Part shown: positions 6,064 through 8,604 of the stretch, one piece after another | How positions within the stretch are numbered: position 1 is the stretch's first letter | Layout: the number at the start of each line of letters is the position of its first letter | Notes under the pieces: model-generated | Databases searched by the model: none | Seen by the model: only the letters and a program-made list of their open reading frames with translations | Told to the model about the DNA's origin: nothing | Position numbers and translations under genes: made by a program | DNA from: an uncultured Lachnoclostridium sp. | GTDB taxonomy: Bacteria > Bacillota > Clostridia > Lachnospirales > Lachnospiraceae | Assembly: GCA_902464595.1 (NCBI GenBank) | Contig: CABQJX010000117.1 | Span: forward strand, 1-8,604 | DNA length: 8,604 bases | Reading direction: 5' to 3'

Positions 6064-8447
6064 TTATATCAGACCTTTTTCTTTAAACTGTTCAATCAGC
6101 CGCTGGGCGGTCATAGGGGTTACATTCATATGAACGCCGGTAGCATTTAAGATGGCATTGCGGATCGCCGGGGCCACCGGGATGGCCGGAGGCTCTCCCA
6201 GGGATTTGTTTCCGTAAGGGCCGGTGGGATCGTCTAACTGGATAAAGGATACGTTCAGATCTGGTGTATCCATGGCAGTAGGGATCTTGTAGTCCAGCAG
6301 ATTGTTGTTTAACGGTTTTCCTGTTTTTTCGTCTACCAGGAGCTCCTCGGACAGACCGTATCCCAGTCCCATGCTCATGCCGCCGTGCACCTGTGCCCTT
6401 GCCGTAGCTGGATTGATGAGGATGCCGGAGTCATGGACATTGATGATGTCCTTTACCGTCACAAGCCCAAGAGGCATATCCACCTCAATCTCCACAAAGC
6501 AGCAGCCGGAGGAGAATGTATTGTCCTTACAATGGTTGGTCACTTCCGCTGTGATGTGGACAGAGCGGTCAAGGGAATAAAATGCAGTATCCGCAACCAC
6601 GGCTACATCAAAGAGAAGGGGATCGCCGCCGGCGCCGATAATCTGGCTGTTTTCAATGTCCAGCATATCCTCCAGGATCTCCTCATCAGGAGCAAGGCCA
6701 AGGGCGTTCCTTAAGCGGTCGGCTGCCTCTTTCACCTGATCGGCATATACAGTCTTTGACATATCGCTCACATCATGATTTAACATGTAAGCGGCATAGG
6801 AGAGGATCTTATGGCGGAACTCCTCGCCGCACTTTTTGCAGGCCATGCCTGATACATAGGTCTGACGGGAGGCGTAAGCGCCGGTGTCAAAAGGAGTCAC
6901 ATCTGTGTCCTGGGTGGACACGATATAAACCTTATCAAAGGAGATGCCCGTTGTCTGGGAGGCCATCTGGGAGAATACGGTATCCGCTCCCTGACCGATC
7001 TCCGTAGCGCCCATGCAAAGCTGCATCGATCCGTCCTGATTTAAGATCATGCGGGTGGAAGCAGTCTCCAGAGAAATGGGGTGTACGCCTGTCTTGTAGC
7101 AGAAGATTGCCATTCCAACGCCCTTTCTCACAGGACCCTCCTGATGGCGGTAGGCTTCCCATTTTTCATCCCAGTGGATATGTTTTTTTCCTTCCTCAAT
7201 ACATTTCTTTAAACCGTAGGAGTGGAAGGTGATTCCATTGGAGGGATCCACAAACCCTTCCTCCATACAGTTCTTTAAGCGGAACTCACAGGGATCCATC
7301 CCGATGGCGTCAGCCATGTCATCCGTAAGACACTCTGCAAACCAGTCAGCCTGAGGGATTCCGTAGGCTCTCATGGCTCCGGCAGTGGGGGAGGAGGTGT
7401 ATACCGTGTAGCAGTCTACCTCGGTTCCCAATTCATCACGGTACAGATCCTTAAATACATTGCCGCAGTTGGCGCAGATGGCGTGGCCGTGGGAGGCGTA
7501 AGCGCCGTTGTTGGCATAAGCCTCCAGCTTTCTTGCTTGATGGCATGGCGGGTACGGGTTCCGGAAATGGTTTCCTCGCGGCTGATCTCCAGACGGACCG
7601 GCCTTCCGCCTACGGACATGGTCAAAAAGGCGTTTAATGGCTCATAGAGTACATCCTGCTTATTTCCAAAGCCGCCTCCGATGTATGGCTTGATGATGCG
7701 TACCTGGCCGATGGGGATCCCCAGGGCCTGGGAGGTACAGCGCCTTACAATGTGGGGGATCTGGGTGGAGGACACGATGGTCACTTTGCCGTTTACGTCC
7801 ACATAGGCCCAGGATACAGGAAGCTCAATATGGCAGTGGGAGATCCTGGGAGTATCGTACTCCTCCTCTAAAGCTACAATATCCTCAGGAGAATAAAGCT
7901 CCTGAGCTTTTTTTAACCCATCCTGGTATGTAAAATCAGGATCTCCCATGGTCATATGGGAGTGGACGATCACATTGTCCTTGCGAAGATCCGGGTGAAG
8001 GGGAGTGGCCCCTTCTGCCATGGCTGCCTCTACGGTAACGATGGGCTCATATTCCTCGTATTCTACCTTCACCAGGCGGGCGGCTCTGGCTGCTGCCACC
8101 TCATCCTCTGCTATAACGGCAGCGATGTCATCGCCGTAAAGGCGGACTCTTTGGTTTAAGATCTTTCGGTCGCAAATATCCTGATGCTTCGTCTCAACGC
8201 TCCAGGGATGTCCCGCAGTAGGAAACTGACAGTCAGGAACGTCAAAACAGGTGACGATCTTTACAACGCCAGGTACTTTCAGCGCTTCCTCAAGGTCAAA
8301 GCTTTTTACAAGACCGTTGGCGATCGTAGAATGGATCACCCTTCCGTGCAGAATGTCCCTGGGTTCCAGATCTGCCGTATATTTGGCTTCGCCTGTTACT
8401 TTTCCGTATGCGTCCACACGTTTTACTTGCTGCCCTACAATATTCAT
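6064..8447 (-). pseudogene. xdhA: Xanthine dehydrogenase-type molybdopterin subunit, broken by an out-of-frame deletion
   Basis: The large catalytic subunit lies in two frames. The first (from 8447) carries the N-terminal a/b-hammerhead domain and the PYIGGGFGNKQD motif (255-265), then reads TRTRHAI at 7541 and drifts into nonsense ending at 7416. The second frame picks up at 7536 with ARKLEAYANNGAYASHG and holds RAYGIPQ, EIGQGAD and the catalytic-glutamate motif SLGEPP (Glu codon 6195-6193), ending at 6064. Bovine xanthine dehydrogenase, as I recall it, has 17 residues between the matching His and Ala; here there are 8 bases. That implies 43 missing bases, which is 1 modulo 3 and agrees with the observed frame change. 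Restored, the gene would encode about 808 residues. The start at 8447 has AAGGAGG (8458-8464). It leads the xdhABC-permease operon. As given, no intact Mo subunit is made; an assembly error cannot be excluded. Confidence 0.85.
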
Positions 8448-8531
8448 TATTCGGTTGCCTCCTTACTTTTTGCCAATGGGGAATAGAGTCTGCATGAATG
8501 ATATAGGATAATGCTACCAAGGAAAGAAATG

Positions 8532-8558
8532 TTGTTAATAAATAGTTTTATATAACAA
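8532..8558. promoter_or_regulatory. AT-rich dyad upstream of xdhA, candidate operator
   Basis: TTGTTAATAAA (8532-8542) faces its reverse complement with one extra A (8547-8558) across a 4-base loop. It lies about 85 bases upstream of the xdhA start, in the only spacer where the operon promoter can be. I could not assign convincing -35 and -10 boxes with correct spacing, and I see no purine-riboswitch core. A repressor site is plausible, but a chance AT-rich palindrome is not excluded. Confidence 0.35.
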
Positions 8559-8595
8559 AAAAAGAGCTGGCTACATAAGATATGTAGTCAACTCT
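8557..8595 (-). terminator. Rho-independent terminator of a gene upstream of the window edge
   Basis: Arms 8563-8577 and 8581-8595 pair over 15 bases with one G-U pair and one mismatch, around a 3-base loop. Read on the minus strand the hairpin is followed by seven T (8563-8557). It would end a minus-strand transcript entering from beyond position 8604 and so separate that gene from the xdh operon. Its foot touches the AT-rich dyad next to it. Confidence 0.8.
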
Positions 8596-8604
8596 TAAGG
8601 TAGT

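Noticed and set aside
6064..7431. Reading the second half of xdhA as an independent gene starting at 7431
   Set aside because: Conserved family sequence continues upstream of that ATG to 7536 in the same frame, and no ribosome binding site precedes it, so it is the C-terminal part of a broken gene.
7530..7550. Programmed frameshift in xdhA
   Set aside because: There is no slippery heptamer, and the family alignment shows missing residues and not just a change of frame.
8296..8520. Minus-strand 74-residue open frame over the xdhA start
   Set aside because: It overlaps the conserved xdhA N-terminus in another frame and covers the xdhA ribosome binding site.
8448..8604. Purine riboswitch upstream of xdhA
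   Set aside because: The visible hairpin is a terminator with a poly-T tail for an upstream gene, and the conserved purine-aptamer loops could not be found.

Overview
The window looks like a chromosomal segment of an anaerobic, gut-type Clostridia species, most like Lachnospiraceae. I infer this from the gene families (an oxygen-sensitive double-cubane reductase and its activator, a three-subunit molybdenum hydroxylase, an NCS2 purine permease), from strong AGGAGG-type ribosome binding sites, and from the moderate-GC flanks. No rRNA, tRNA, CRISPR array or complete insertion sequence is visible.

Left region, minus strand (160-2083): a two-gene operon. An ASKHA-type ATPase activator comes first, followed 4 bases later by a single-subunit member of the 2-hydroxyacyl-CoA dehydratase superfamily. 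The second protein matches the E. coli YjiM / double-cubane-cluster (DCCP) branch closely. A good promoter (TTGGAC-17-TATACT) precedes the pair, and a perfect TTGATA/TATCAA dyad sits at about -42 from the predicted transcription start.

Middle (2084-3287): a low-GC block pointing the other way. It holds a CarD-family RNA polymerase-binding regulator and a 73-residue unrecognised protein that overlap by 4 bases (ATGA). They have their own promoter and end at a hairpin that can also terminate the convergent operon.

Right region, minus strand (3288-8447): an xdhA-xdhB-xdhC-permease operon for uptake and hydroxylation of purines. The Mo subunit comes first, then the FAD subunit, the 2Fe-2S subunit and an NCS2 permease, with very tight spacing throughout. 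The first gene, xdhA, is broken: the frame changes near 7536-7539. Comparison with family spacing says about 43 bases are missing there, so the enzyme is predicted to lack an intact catalytic subunit unless this is an assembly error. Upstream of xdhA lie an 11-bp dyad and, at the window edge, a terminator for a gene outside the window.

How the parts fit together: the right operon would import a purine and oxidise or reduce it at a molybdopterin centre, passing electrons through 2Fe-2S clusters and FAD. The left operon would supply a low-potential, ATP-driven reductase whose natural substrate is unknown. A shared role is only an inference from proximity. The most notable points are the out-of-frame deletion in xdhA, the DCCP/activator pair with its near-FNR-like dyad, and the low-GC CarD cassette between the two operons.
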